DNA of 64,000 nucleotides from Candidatus Bathyarchaeota archaeon (lineage in GTDB: Archaea > Thermoproteota > Bathyarchaeia > Bathyarchaeales > Bathycorpusculaceae): contig PLYI01000120.1 of assembly GCA_003151735.1 (NCBI GenBank), positions 62,001 through 126,000 of the forward strand, given 5' to 3'. The position numbers were made by a program, and so were the translations under genes. Every line of letters starts with the position of its first letter. The stretch's first letter is position 1. A model generated the notes under the pieces. It was not told the DNA's origin. It saw nothing but the letters and a program-made list of their open reading frames with translations, and searched no databases. Positions 33,739 through 43,412 of this stretch are shown piece after piece.

Positions 33739-34821
33739 ATGCCCAAAAACTACACTTACGATGATGCAGGGGTAAACCGCAAACAGCGGGTGGAATCCAA
33801 AAAAGAGCTAAAAAACTTGCAGGAAACCTATCAGCATGGCCTCTTCAGCGGCGTCATGCACCTGCCATACGGCAACATCTTTGCCATAGGTGAAAATACG
33901 TTTTTGGATCTAGTCATCGAGGGAGTGGGGACCAAGGTCCTTGTTGCAGAGTTAGCACAAAAATATGAGACCATAGGGGTCGATGCAGTCGCCATGGCAG
34001 TCAACGATGTTATTCGTTCGGGCGCTAAACCCTTAGCGATAGCCGATAACATTCATGCTCAGGAAAGCAAACCTGAACTCGTGAACGCTTGGCTCAAAGG
34101 AATAATAGCAGGTGCGCATGAATCTGAGTGCCCAGTTACGGGTGGCGAAACAGGCGACGTTGCAGAAATAATTAGAGGCATATCTGCAAACGCTGGATTT
34201 GACATGGTGGTGTCTTCAGTGGGCAAGGTTGAACGCCAAGAAATCATAACGGGCGAAGGCATCAAGGCAGGCGATCCCATCATCGGTTTACCCAGCAGCG
34301 GCTTGCACAGCAACGGAATCACGTTGGCAAGGAAAATTCTCTTCAAGCAGTGGGGTGGAAAATACCTGCCAAACGACGTGCCGAAGGGTTTGGATAGGGA
34401 AGTTGCGCTTGAAGTTTTGGAACCCACAAAAATCTACGTTAAGGCGCTTCTTAAGCTGGCGCGTGAAGTAAAAGTCAAAGCAGCCGTACACATAACAGGC
34501 GACGCCTACCTAAAATTCAACAACCTAGCCAACTATTCACCAGGCATAGGCTTCCAATTCAACAATTTCAAACCGCAACCAATCTTTGGTTTAATCCAGA
34601 GAACCGCCGCTGAACTTGGCTACACTATTTCGGATGAGGAGATGTTCAAAACCTTCAACATGGGCTGGGGTTTTGGGATAATCGCGGATAAGTGTGACAT
34701 CGATAAAGCCATGAGCACACTAGAGCAGGACAACGTCAACCCAGAGATAATTGGCAAAGTTAACAACAAAGAAAAAGTTGTGGAAATAGAATACAAGAAT
34801 AAACATATGGTTTTCACGTAA
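33739..34821 (+). CDS. purM: Phosphoribosylformylglycinamidine cyclo-ligase
   Basis: PurM closes the imidazole ring (FGAM to AIR) with ATP. The 360-residue product has the family features YDDAGVN at the N-terminus, GVGTKVLVAE, VNDVIRSGAKPLAIADNI, CPVTGGETGDVAE and PIIGLPSSGLHSNGITLAR, and HITGDAYLKF where many relatives have HITGGG. Start at 33739 because AAGGAGA lies eight bases upstream; the same frame reaches 33721. First gene of the purM-purS-purL-purQ block. Confidence 0.95.
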   Translation: MPKNYTYDDAGVNRKQRVESKKELKNLQETYQHGLFSGVMHLPYGNIFAIGENTFLDLVIEGVGTKVLVAELAQKYETIGVDAVAMAVNDVIRSGAKPLAIADNIHAQESKPELVNAWLKGIIAGAHESECPVTGGETGDVAEIIRGISANAGFDMVVSSVGKVERQEIITGEGIKAGDPIIGLPSSGLHSNGITLARKILFKQWGGKYLPNDVPKGLDREVALEVLEPTKIYVKALLKLAREVKVKAAVHITGDAYLKFNNLANYSPGIGFQFNNFKPQPIFGLIQRTAAELGYTISDEEMFKTFNMGWGFGIIADKCDIDKAMSTLEQDNVNPEIIGKVNNKEKVVEIEYKNKHMVFT

Positions 34822-34878
34822 AATATTGCTTTTTTCTTGACGAAAGCGTTTAAATCCTGATTGATAATTTAAGGGCTT

Positions 34879-35130
34879 ATGAAATACGCTGCAAAAATAG
34901 AGGTCAGCCTCAAACCCGGACATAGCAACCCGGAAGGCGAAACAACAGCACGCTTACTGATGGAGCTCGGCTACAATGTGCAAACGGTGGATGTCAGCAA
35001 AGTCTACACCGTACACCTTGACGCAGCATCGCCCAGCGAGGCAAAAACGAAAGCTGAAGAAATGAGCAAACGACTCCTCGCAAACCCAACCAAAGACAAC
35101 TACACCATAAGCGTCGTTGAAGAAAAATGA
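34879..35130 (+). CDS. purS: FGAM synthase subunit PurS
   Basis: An 83-residue PurS, the small structural subunit that links PurL and PurQ in archaeal and Gram-positive FGAM synthase. KIEVSLKPGHSNPEGETTARLL and GYNVQTVDVSKVYTVHLD are the family pattern. It overlaps the purL start by four bases (ATGA), so PurS and PurL are made together. Its own AT-rich stretch (GCGTTTAAATCC) upstream may be an extra promoter. Confidence 0.95.
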   Translation: MKYAAKIEVSLKPGHSNPEGETTARLLMELGYNVQTVDVSKVYTVHLDAASPSEAKTKAEEMSKRLLANPTKDNYTISVVEEK

Positions 35131-37514
35131 ACGCTAACCTCTTCACCCAACGTAAAAACAGCCCAGTTTTAGAATTTCCCACAGCAAAAGCTACCGACGA
35201 ACAACTCGCCGAAGTCAACACCGAACTCGCCCTTGGGTTCAGTGTTCAAGAACTCAAGGAAATTCAAACTTATTTTAAAACAGAAAAACGAAGCCCCACC
35301 GACGTGGAACTCCAAACGATCAGCCAAACATGGAGTGAACACTGCTGCCACAAGACCTTCAGGGGCAAAATCCAACTTGACGGAAAAGAAATCAACAGTC
35401 TCTTCAAAACTTACATAGCCAAAGCCACCAAGCAAATCAGGGCGCCTTGGTGTGTTAGCGTGTTTGAGGACAATGCGGGCATAGTCAAGTTTGACAAGGG
35501 CTACGGCATAGCGGCGAAGGTAGAGACTCATAATCATCCGTCTGCGGTGGAGCCGTTTGGAGGTGCAGCAACAGGCGTAGGCGGCGTAATCCGCGACATT
35601 CTCGGGGTGTGGGCTGACCCAATCGCATGCACCGACGTTCTGGGTTTTGGACCCTTAGATTACGATTACAGCAAACTACCAACTGGTGTTAAGCACCCCA
35701 AATACGTTTACATGGGGGTAACTGCAGGAATTAACGCCTACGGCAACAACATGGGCATTCCAACAGTAAATGGAGCCATATATTTCGACGACTCCTACAC
35801 GGGCAATGTAATCGTTTATTGCGGCTGCATTGGACTGTTACCCCTAAACAGGTATGCAAAAAACGCTAAAGTCGGCGACAGTGTTGTTTTGGCGGGCGGA
35901 AAAACAGGACGCGACGGCATCCACGGCGTAACATTTGCATCCGCCGAACTCACTGAAAAATCAGAGGAAATCTCGCGACCAGCCGTCCAAATAGCAGACC
36001 CCATAGAAGAAGAAAAAGTTAAGCGAGCAATAATAGAGATTCGCGACCTCCAACTTGCTTCAGCCGTCACAGACATCGGCGGTGGAGGCTTATCTTCAGC
36101 TGTGGGCGAAACAGCCGAACGTTTCAACTGCGGAGTCACCGCGGATTTAACCAAGGTACCCTTGAAGTATCAGGGTTTATCGCCATGGGAAATTTACCTC
36201 TCAGAATCACAGGAACGCATGCTCATTACCGTCCCGCCAGACAATTTGGAGCGTGTTATGGCTGTTTTTGAGAAAGAAGACGTTATAGCAACAGCCATAG
36301 GAACATTAACGCCTGAAAGACGCCTAAAACTTACTTACAACGGAGAAACTGTCAGCGACATTGACATGGCTTTCCTCTTCAACCCATGCACAAGCAGCAA
36401 AGTTGCAACCATCGAAAAACCAACCCTGACAGAACCAGAGTTCCCAGAGCCACCAAACCTTACCGAGACCTTGCTGCAACTGCTCTCAGCCCCAAACATC
36501 GCCAGCAAAGAATCGGTCATCCGCACCTACGACCACGAAGTCAAAGGCAACACCACACTCAAACCACTTCAAGGCGAGTACGCAGGACCAAACGATGCTG
36601 CAGTGATAAAACCACTCGACGATTCCCTAAAATGCTTAACCATTTCATGCGGCATGAACCCGAACTATGGCAAGATTGACGCTTACTGGATGGCGGCTTC
36701 AGCAATCGACGAAGCAATTCGAAACAACATCGCTGTCGGCGGAAGAAGAATTTCGCTTTTAGACAATTTCACCTGGGGCAACCCAGAGAAAACAGAGCGC
36801 CTCGGCTCATTGGTTCGCGCCTGTGAAGCCTGCTACGACTTCTCGGTGGCATTCAAAGCGCCGTTTATTTCAGGAAAAGACAGCCTATACAACGAGTCGC
36901 CTCTGGGTCCAGTCACGCCAACACTTCTAATCACTGCAGTAGGCGTAATTCCCAACATCCAATCAACCACATCCATGGACCTCAAAGCCCCCGGCAACCT
37001 ACTCTACATCATCGGCGAAACCTTCAACGAACTAGGCGGCTCCGAATACTACAAGCTCAAAGGCTACATAGGCGCAAGCGTACCCAAAGTGAAGGGCGCC
37101 AAAGCTAAACGCACCTTCAAAGCAGTGACAAAAGCCATCGACGAGGGATTGGTTAAGTCGTGCCATGACCTCTCGGAAGGCGGGTTGGCTGTGGCGGCGG
37201 CGGAGATGGCGTTCGCAGGAGGCTGTGGCTTGGAGCTGGATTTACGAAAAATTCCCGGCAAAGAATTAGCGCGGAATGACTTTACGTTGTTCTCTGAGTC
37301 TAACAGCCGCTTCTTAATCGAAGTTGCTGAAGCTGACAGGAAGGATTTTGAGGAGTTAATGAAGGGCAAAGGCTGCGCATTAATCGGCAAGGTAACTAAA
37401 GAGCAAAAGCTGATTATTCACGGCTTGGATGGGAAAGTTGCTGTTGACTCTTCACTTGACGCATTAAGGTATAGCTGGAAAAAAACGTTAAGCCCAGAGG
37501 TTGAACCCAAATGA
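35127..37514 (+). CDS. purL: FGAM synthase large subunit PurL
   Basis: A 795-residue PurL, which converts FGAR to FGAM with ammonia from PurQ and ATP. Motifs: SEHCCHKTFRGKI, FEDNAGIVKF, KVETHNHPSAVEPFGGAATG (catalytic His and substrate loop) and, in the second half, PNDAAVI and SEGGLAVAAAEMAF. Somewhat longer than the usual small PurL (about 720-740), within range for archaea. The last four bases overlap purQ. Confidence 0.96.
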   Translation: MNANLFTQRKNSPVLEFPTAKATDEQLAEVNTELALGFSVQELKEIQTYFKTEKRSPTDVELQTISQTWSEHCCHKTFRGKIQLDGKEINSLFKTYIAKATKQIRAPWCVSVFEDNAGIVKFDKGYGIAAKVETHNHPSAVEPFGGAATGVGGVIRDILGVWADPIACTDVLGFGPLDYDYSKLPTGVKHPKYVYMGVTAGINAYGNNMGIPTVNGAIYFDDSYTGNVIVYCGCIGLLPLNRYAKNAKVGDSVVLAGGKTGRDGIHGVTFASAELTEKSEEISRPAVQIADPIEEEKVKRAIIEIRDLQLASAVTDIGGGGLSSAVGETAERFNCGVTADLTKVPLKYQGLSPWEIYLSESQERMLITVPPDNLERVMAVFEKEDVIATAIGTLTPERRLKLTYNGETVSDIDMAFLFNPCTSSKVATIEKPTLTEPEFPEPPNLTETLLQLLSAPNIASKESVIRTYDHEVKGNTTLKPLQGEYAGPNDAAVIKPLDDSLKCLTISCGMNPNYGKIDAYWMAASAIDEAIRNNIAVGGRRISLLDNFTWGNPEKTERLGSLVRACEACYDFSVAFKAPFISGKDSLYNESPLGPVTPTLLITAVGVIPNIQSTTSMDLKAPGNLLYIIGETFNELGGSEYYKLKGYIGASVPKVKGAKAKRTFKAVTKAIDEGLVKSCHDLSEGGLAVAAAEMAFAGGCGLELDLRKIPGKELARNDFTLFSESNSRFLIEVAEADRKDFEELMKGKGCALIGKVTKEQKLIIHGLDGKVAVDSSLDALRYSWKKTLSPEVEPK

Positions 37515-38329
37515 GTCAGGAAGAAATCAAAGTCTGCGTAATGCGAGTCGGCGGGACAAACTGCGACGCTGAAACCCAGCGGGCCTTCCAAGAACTTGGC
37601 GTACAAGCAGAAACCGTCCACGTTAACGAATTAATCAAACGCCGTAACCTGCTGGATTATTCGATGCTGGTTTTTCCAGGCGGCTTCTCCTTTGGCGATT
37701 ACGTGCGTTCAGGCGTGATTTTTGCAAGACACCTCTCAGCGAACCTCGGCAAAGAAATGGAAACTTTCATCGATGAAGGCAGACCCATACTGGGCATCTG
37801 CAACGGCTTTCAAATCCTCGTCGAATACGGTTTGCTCCCAGGCTTCAAAGGCTTAAGCGCCTATCCCGAAGCCACATTAACCACCAACGAGCCAGCGGGC
37901 TTCAAGTGCCAATGGACCTATTTAAAACAAGAAAACAAGGGCAAATGCCTCTTCACAACCAAAATCCCAGCTGGAAAAGTAATCAATTTGCCCATTGCCC
38001 ATGGGGAAGGAAGATTGCTGTTCCCAAAAGAGCAGGAAAAGGCATTACTAAAGAAACTGGTTGACAAGGATATGCTGGTTTTTCGCTACTGCACCAAAGA
38101 GGGCGAAGTAGCCGACGGCAAATACCCCACAAACCCGAACGGTTCATTCTACGACATTGCTGGCATCTGCAACCGCGAAGGAAACATTTTTGGTTTGATG
38201 CCTCATCCTGAACGCGCGATGTACTGGTGGCAGCAGCCCAACTGGACGCGGCAACAGCAGATGCTTCAGTATGGCGATGGCAAACTGATTTTTCAAAGCA
38301 TAATAGATAAGTTAACCAAAAAGTGCTAA
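37511..38329 (+). CDS. purQ: FGAM synthase glutaminase subunit PurQ
   Basis: A 272-residue class I glutamine amidotransferase. The nucleophile is Cys in GICNGFQIL, and the His-Glu pair is in LMPHPERAM. VFPGGFSFGDYVRSGVIFA is the PurQ pattern. It supplies ammonia to PurL, whose stop overlaps its start by four bases. Length is as in archaeal PurQ (a bit longer than the 225-residue bacterial form). Last gene of the block. Confidence 0.96.
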   Translation: MSQEEIKVCVMRVGGTNCDAETQRAFQELGVQAETVHVNELIKRRNLLDYSMLVFPGGFSFGDYVRSGVIFARHLSANLGKEMETFIDEGRPILGICNGFQILVEYGLLPGFKGLSAYPEATLTTNEPAGFKCQWTYLKQENKGKCLFTTKIPAGKVINLPIAHGEGRLLFPKEQEKALLKKLVDKDMLVFRYCTKEGEVADGKYPTNPNGSFYDIAGICNREGNIFGLMPHPERAMYWWQQPNWTRQQQMLQYGDGKLIFQSIIDKLTKKC

Positions 38330-38398
38330 ATGTTTTTTGGCAAATTCTCATTAAAATGGCAAAACAGATATATTTGCCATCGAGCTTTATTTTCTTCG

Positions 38399-38654
38399 GT
38401 GAAAGTCGTATCTGTGGAAGTTGGCAAGTATGGACGCAGTTCTTCCTAAAAAGATCCGCCAGAAATATGGCATGGATGAAGGATTTCGGCTTATAGTTAC
38501 CGAGTACATGGGGCGAATTTGTCTTGTTCCAGTTAAAGAATACGAAAAGCCAACTGAAGCCTTGTATGGTTCCGTTAAAGTAGAAAAAGATATAGATGAC
38601 CCAAAACGTATGGCAAGAGAATACATTCGGAAAAAGTTAGTTGAGGATCTATAG
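38399..38654 (+). pseudogene. vapB: VapB antitoxin (AbrB-type) with disrupted N-terminal frame
   Basis: GTG at 38399, about 25 bases after a GATATATTT box, starts VKVVSVEVGKYGRSSS and stops at TAA. One base over, the frame continues VLPKKIRQKYGMDEGFRLIV and on to TAG at 38654. Together they make a normal AbrB/SpoVT swapped-hairpin antitoxin (VGKYGR + VLPKKIR), so a one-base gain or two-base loss near 38435 splits it. A shorter product could start at TTG 38421 or ATG 38430 but would lack the first DNA-binding strand. The stop overlaps the toxin GTG by one base. Confidence 0.65.
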
Positions 38655-39055
38655 TGCCTCGCTTCGTGGACGCTAACGTTTTCATCTATGCCTTCACAGG
38701 ACATTCGCTTTTTGGGAAAACCGCCAAAAATATTCTCGAGCGTATAGAGAACGGTGAAGCAGCCATAACGTCCACATTGGTACTTTGTGAAGTGGCGTGG
38801 GTGTTAGAAGCCATGGGCAGACAAGATAGCATCAAGCCTACTCTTGAAAAACTAATGTCTTTCAAACCATTGAAAGTTGTCGGTTCCAATAGCGACGATC
38901 TTTTGGTTGGAGCAAACAATATGGCAACCGAGAAGCTGGATTTCAACGACGGAGTAGACCTTGCTTTGATTATGCGGTTAGGGATAAGCGAGGTTTATTC
39001 TAATGACCAAAAACATTTTGGTAGAGTAGATTTTCTAAAGTTAATTTTTTGCTAA
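38654..39055 (+). CDS. vapC: PIN-domain toxin, VapC family
   Basis: A 133-residue PIN-domain RNase. The acidic residues that hold Mg2+ are all present: Asp in FVDANVFIYA, Glu in LCEVAWVLE, Asp in DFNDGVDLALI and Asp in YSNDQKHFGRV. VapC toxins cleave tRNA or rRNA and are held inactive by VapB, here encoded immediately upstream but apparently out of frame. GTG start overlapping the vapB stop. The 3' end overlaps the convergent kinase gene by four bases. An intact toxin with a broken antitoxin would be harmful, so either antitoxin is still made or the frame break is a sequence error. Confidence 0.85.
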   Translation: MPRFVDANVFIYAFTGHSLFGKTAKNILERIENGEAAITSTLVLCEVAWVLEAMGRQDSIKPTLEKLMSFKPLKVVGSNSDDLLVGANNMATEKLDFNDGVDLALIMRLGISEVYSNDQKHFGRVDFLKLIFC

Positions 39056-39966
39056 TAAAGACTTGCTAAATCCTTCGCGTAAGGCAAACCAGCGCGTGCG
39101 CCCATCGCCATAACGCTTCGGGACGCTACAAAGTTGCCTAACTGCCCGCATTCGTAGAGGCTTTTTTCATGGATTAAGCCGTAGAGGAACCCAGCGCAGA
39201 AAGCATCGCCAGCGCCAGTTGTGTCGACTGCTTTAACTTTGAAAGGTTCAACGCTGAGCATTTCTTGTCCGTCTGTCACGTAGCAGCCTTTGCTGCCAAG
39301 TTTCACAGCCACAATTTTAACGCCCATTGCAATCATGTAGTCGGCGCCTTTGCGGTAATCAGCTTCGCCTGTTAAGAGCTCAAGTTCAACGGCGTTAGGC
39401 ATCAAAACATAGGAATTCCTAATTAACGGTTCTATGACTGCTAAACCCTTCTGCACGTAGAGTGAACCGGGGTCAAAACTGATTTTTACGCCCTCAGGCA
39501 GGGCGCTTAAGAGTTTTTTTTGTGCACGAAAAGATTTTTCGCCAACAAATGATGACAGATGGAGAAATTTTGTTTGAGAAACATACTCCCATTTTATTTC
39601 CCTGGGCTCAACCAAGTCGTTGACGCCCGAGTTAATGTAGAGAGCTCTTGCGCCTTTTCGGTCAACGAACCCAATCACGGAACCGCTTTTGCCTTTTGCT
39701 GACTCAACAATGCCGCTTGTGTCGACGCCCTCGGTTTTGAGGCAGTCGAGTTGCATTTTGCCTTCGCGGTCGTTGGCGACTTTTCCTATGAAGCCCACTT
39801 TGCAGCCGAGCCTAGCCAATCCAACAATAGCGTTGGCTGCTGATCCTCCGCATTCTTCCTTGTAATCTTCGATGAAACTTTCTTGTTCTGCAGATGCAAG
39901 TTTGTCTACTTTGAAGAGCATGTCAACGTTGAGTGCTCCGAATCCGATTACATCAAATTTTGTCAT
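39052..39966 (-). CDS. PfkB-family carbohydrate/nucleoside kinase
   Basis: A 304-residue ribokinase-like sugar kinase. The N-terminal GGSAANAIVGLARLG (substrate and dimer signature) and the C-terminal VDTTGAGDAFCAGFLYG (catalytic Asp and anion hole) are both intact. The substrate might be a nucleoside, ribose or fructose-type sugar. It is the last gene of a tight minus-strand series purF-purD-HAD-ftr-pfkB, its start overlapping the ftr stop by one base, which hints at a nucleoside or pterin-precursor substrate rather than sugar catabolism. Confidence 0.88.
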   Translation of the reverse strand: MTKFDVIGFGALNVDMLFKVDKLASAEQESFIEDYKEECGGSAANAIVGLARLGCKVGFIGKVANDREGKMQLDCLKTEGVDTSGIVESAKGKSGSVIGFVDRKGARALYINSGVNDLVEPREIKWEYVSQTKFLHLSSFVGEKSFRAQKKLLSALPEGVKISFDPGSLYVQKGLAVIEPLIRNSYVLMPNAVELELLTGEADYRKGADYMIAMGVKIVAVKLGSKGCYVTDGQEMLSVEPFKVKAVDTTGAGDAFCAGFLYGLIHEKSLYECGQLGNFVASRSVMAMGARAGLPYAKDLASLY

Positions 39967-40871
39967 TAAAACAACTCTTTTAATGGGATTTTGTGTTCGC
40001 CTAGTTTGCCGCTGTAGTTACCAGTGGAAACCCTCACCACGCCATCTACGTCTATTACGGCTTGGATTCCTGCTTTGGTGGCTTGTTTAACCGCGTCTAA
40101 GGAAATGCCATCGTAGACGATTTCGGCTATGTATCCTACGCCTTCTGGAACCTTCGATTCTTTGCCTAAGCGTGATTTAAGCGAGGGACAGTAGAGGTGG
40201 TTGGTGGTTGGCCCGATCTTTGGGAAGTGAGTTTCAGGTTTGGAGCCGGCTGAGCAGATGTCAAAGGTAGTCACAACACCATATACTTTGTGAATTGCCT
40301 TCAGAGCTTTGGCGCCTGCTTCATTGAGTGCTTGCTTTGAAGTGCACATTATCCAAAAGTTGCCGCCCATAACACCCTTCGCATAACCCAGATAACGTTC
40401 AATGATGAAGTCAGGAACCATAAGCGGAACAACAATGACTTCCCTGCCATACCGCTTCTCAACCCACTCGTATCCGTCGCCGCAGTGCCCCACACTCTCC
40501 ATCATATCCAACTTGCCCTCAGACCTTGGCAAAGCATTGTAAACTGCGGTGAAGGGTTTAACGAGGATGTCTTGGCGGATGCGGTAAGAGAGCTCAGTTT
40601 CGAATTTTTTTAGCGATTCGGCGAATGTTTTTTTAGGGTTGATTTCTCCCCAGAACTGCAGGATAGCGCCCACGCGTTTGTCTGGTGTTTCGTTTGGGGT
40701 TAGGTATTTTTCTACGCCGCCCTCGGTTCTGCCAATAACAACGGATGGTGTCGCTGTGGAGTCTTCGGCTGCCTTACGCAGGGTTTGCTCATCGTCTGCA
40801 GTAACGATTACCCGACAGTAAATTCCAGTGAAAGCTTCAGCATAGGTATCTTCGATTACTGCTTTAACCAT
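39966..40871 (-). CDS. ftr: Formylmethanofuran:tetrahydromethanopterin formyltransferase
   Basis: Ftr moves the formyl group from formylmethanofuran to tetrahydromethanopterin, step two of the methyl branch of the archaeal Wood-Ljungdahl pathway. The 301-residue protein fits the family along its length: [33 protein letters not shown], the GGNFWIMC region and [17 protein letters not shown]. It acts in the cytoplasm, usually as a tetramer. It lies between an EhaR-like HAD gene (stop adjacent) and the PfkB kinase gene on one transcript that starts with purF. Confidence 0.95.
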   Translation of the reverse strand: MVKAVIEDTYAEAFTGIYCRVIVTADDEQTLRKAAEDSTATPSVVIGRTEGGVEKYLTPNETPDKRVGAILQFWGEINPKKTFAESLKKFETELSYRIRQDILVKPFTAVYNALPRSEGKLDMMESVGHCGDGYEWVEKRYGREVIVVPLMVPDFIIERYLGYAKGVMGGNFWIMCTSKQALNEAGAKALKAIHKVYGVVTTFDICSAGSKPETHFPKIGPTTNHLYCPSLKSRLGKESKVPEGVGYIAEIVYDGISLDAVKQATKAGIQAVIDVDGVVRVSTGNYSGKLGEHKIPLKELF

Positions 40872-41954
40872 TTATCCAAGTCTCCCTACGGCTACTCCGC
40901 GAACCTTCTTCCTAAACGCGCTGCTCTCTTTTATGAGTGATTCCATATTTTTGGCTGTGACTATTTGAACTTTGGGCAGTGTATCAGGATATAGTGTTGA
41001 TATTTGTTTGAGTAAAGCTTCGTCAACATTGTTTTTCGTGAGGGTTTCAATGCTCCAGGAACTGAGTACTTCGAGGGTTTGTTTTTCACCTAACTTGCAG
41101 AACAATTCAGTTACGACAGCTGTTACCAGGTTACTTTCTGAAAGCACTGCCACTTCAGCGCTCTTCACTGCGTAGTTATTGCCGTTGAAGGAGACAGTTA
41201 AGCCCCCATTGGCACGGACAAGTTTGAAGGCTTCCACATCAGTGATGCTGTCGCCCACATACATCACATCCCCTAACTCGACGCCTAAACGTTTCGATGC
41301 GTCGCGGATTGCTTCAGCTTTTTGTTCCCCACTAACCGTAACCACATCGACGAGAAATTTGCCAACAAACATCTTGGGGAGTACGCTCCAGAAAATCTCA
41401 TCGAAACGCTGAATAATGGCTTGGTCTTGGTGCGAAAAATCCTCGATGGTTCTTGCGTTTGGAGGAATATCGATTAGATGCATTTGCGCGATTTCTTGCG
41501 CTGTCTTTCTTAGGCACTCCTTTTCTTTGGGGGTGATGGGGCATTTGTCGAGGCTGACTTTTGTGCAGTACGTGTTTTTGAATGGGAACTCGACGGTTTT
41601 GCAGAGGGCTTTGATGTAGTGTTCGTAGCTGGTGCTGACGATGAAGGAGTCGGCCAATTTTTGTATGTAATTTAGTGTGACTTTGCTATTGGCAATCAAG
41701 ATAATGTTTTTTGCTGAGAATTCTTCCATCTTGCCGTCGGTTAAGCCGTAAGCTTTGAAGAACGGCAAAATCAACCTTAGCGTGCTGCCAGCGGAGTAAT
41801 CGGGTTTCTGAAGAATATCCGCGAGAACATCGTCGTACTTGCTTATGTTAGCGAAGAAGCTGTCTCCGTTTGGAATAAAGTTCGATGCTAATTCAAATGC
41901 GTTGTCGTTTTTGGATATGGGGCCTTCGCAGTCGGAGACGAAGATACGTTTCAA
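40872..41954 (-). CDS. HAD-superfamily protein, EhaR-like
   Basis: A 360-residue HAD-fold protein. FVSDCEGPISKNDNAFELA at the N-terminus is the pattern of proteins annotated as energy-converting hydrogenase A subunit R (EhaR) in methanogens; the nucleophile Asp8 is present, but the usual acid/base Asp two residues on is Glu10. YVGDSITDVEAFK is HAD motif IV and supports Mg-dependent phosphatase chemistry. The large middle section (about 40-200) is a cap. It overlaps purD by four bases and abuts ftr; no hydrogenase genes are nearby, so an EhaR role is doubtful and a phosphatase in one-carbon or pterin metabolism is just as likely. Confidence 0.75.
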   Translation of the reverse strand: MKRIFVSDCEGPISKNDNAFELASNFIPNGDSFFANISKYDDVLADILQKPDYSAGSTLRLILPFFKAYGLTDGKMEEFSAKNIILIANSKVTLNYIQKLADSFIVSTSYEHYIKALCKTVEFPFKNTYCTKVSLDKCPITPKEKECLRKTAQEIAQMHLIDIPPNARTIEDFSHQDQAIIQRFDEIFWSVLPKMFVGKFLVDVVTVSGEQKAEAIRDASKRLGVELGDVMYVGDSITDVEAFKLVRANGGLTVSFNGNNYAVKSAEVAVLSESNLVTAVVTELFCKLGEKQTLEVLSSWSIETLTKNNVDEALLKQISTLYPDTLPKVQIVTAKNMESLIKESSAFRKKVRGVAVGRLG

Positions 41955-43363
41955 GACTTATGCCTCAACTGCTCCATGTGTCGGATGCTTTTGGCTATGT
42001 GCTGTTTTGAGGCAACGTCGGTTCGGTTCCAGAGTTCGCCGCCTGAGACGGCTTTGGCGCCTTCTTGACTGATTTGGCGTGCTTCCTCGATGCTGTTGCC
42101 GATTCCAAGGATTCCGATTGCGCGGGATTTCAGAGCGTAGTTTTTGCCGGCTCGCAGCTCCATACTGCCAGGGTAGATTCGGATTTTGTCGCCGAACTTT
42201 TTGGTTAATGCTTGGGCTTTGGTGAGGTCGACTGGGGAGTTGACTGCTGCTTTATCGACTTTGCCAGGGAAGGTTTCTGCGTAGCAACCGTAGTCCGCCG
42301 GAACCTTATAAGTTAAAACCGTCGCTGACTTCTCCAGCGCGACACCTCTTAAGTTGCCTTGTGCCATTTTGAGGCAGACATCAACAAAGTCATCTTTGAT
42401 TATTGGGAGAAGATTCATTATTTCTGGGTCGCCGGGACGGCTGTTGATTTCGAGGATTTTTATGCCTTTGCCAGTGTGCATGAAAGCAAGATACAGTGGG
42501 ACGCCGCGGAGTGCTGTGCCATCGCTGATTTTTGCTTTCCAACTCTTGAAAACTTTGTTGACTAACGCAAGTTCCTGTTCGCGTTCAGCTGCAGTTAAGA
42601 ACGGCAGCCAATCGACTACATCTTTGTAGGAGCCCATGCCGCCCGTGTTTGGACCACGGTCGTCGTCGAAGGCACGCTTGTAATCGCGGGTATCTGGCAG
42701 GGGAATGAAGTGTTTGCCGTCGCAGAATCCCATGCAGCTAGATTCTTCACCATCAATTTTTTCCTCGATAATGACTGAGCCGTATTTGAAGTTGGACATG
42801 AAATGTTCAAAAAGTTGTTCGCGGTTTGCGAAGTGGTCACCCCAGACGCCGACGCCTTTTCCTAAGGCAGGCTTATCGGGTTTGACTACGGTTTGGTTGT
42901 CCAATTCATCTAGCCATTTGTAGACTGCTTTCTGAACGTCTTTACCCTTAAAATCAGCCGGGTGAAAAACCTGAAATCGTGGATTCGCTTCAGGCGCAAT
43001 CTCTTCGAAGAGCACGCGCTGGGCGACTTTGCTTTCTTCTATGGCGTATTCTTTGGTGGGGCAAATGACGGGTATGCCTGTTTGTTTCTCGATTAGGTCG
43101 CGTATGCCTTCGATTATTGGTTTTTCTGAGCCGACCATGACGAAGTCGAGTTTGTCTTTGTTTTCCTGGGCGAACTTGCAGATTTCGTTGATGTCAAGGT
43201 TTGGGATAACTTTGTGCTTTGTGGCTTTTTCCGCGTTGAAGGGGTTGCATTGTTTGTCAGCGATGTAGAGTTCAACTTGGTATTTTTTGCTTCTTAAAAG
43301 AGCATCCGCCATGGCGACTTCTCGTGCGCCATAAGAAACAATTAGGACACCGATTTTCTCCAT
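41951..43363 (-). CDS. purD: Phosphoribosylamine-glycine ligase
   Basis: PurD (GAR synthetase) joins glycine to phosphoribosylamine with ATP. The 470-residue ATP-grasp protein shows KPDKPALGKGVGVWGD, the EEKIDGEESSCMGFCDG strand, GPNTGGMGSY and EINSRPGDPEI, all diagnostic, though the N-terminus (VLIVSYGAREVAMA) replaces the more usual GSGGREHA. A somewhat divergent, archaeal-type PurD. It follows purF by 49 bases and overlaps the HAD gene. Confidence 0.93.
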   Translation of the reverse strand: MEKIGVLIVSYGAREVAMADALLRSKKYQVELYIADKQCNPFNAEKATKHKVIPNLDINEICKFAQENKDKLDFVMVGSEKPIIEGIRDLIEKQTGIPVICPTKEYAIEESKVAQRVLFEEIAPEANPRFQVFHPADFKGKDVQKAVYKWLDELDNQTVVKPDKPALGKGVGVWGDHFANREQLFEHFMSNFKYGSVIIEEKIDGEESSCMGFCDGKHFIPLPDTRDYKRAFDDDRGPNTGGMGSYKDVVDWLPFLTAAEREQELALVNKVFKSWKAKISDGTALRGVPLYLAFMHTGKGIKILEINSRPGDPEIMNLLPIIKDDFVDVCLKMAQGNLRGVALEKSATVLTYKVPADYGCYAETFPGKVDKAAVNSPVDLTKAQALTKKFGDKIRIYPGSMELRAGKNYALKSRAIGILGIGNSIEEARQISQEGAKAVSGGELWNRTDVASKQHIAKSIRHMEQLRHKS

Positions 43364-43412
43364 CCAGATACACCGTTACTCCATAGAGAGTGGAGGGAAC
43401 GCTTAATAGCGA

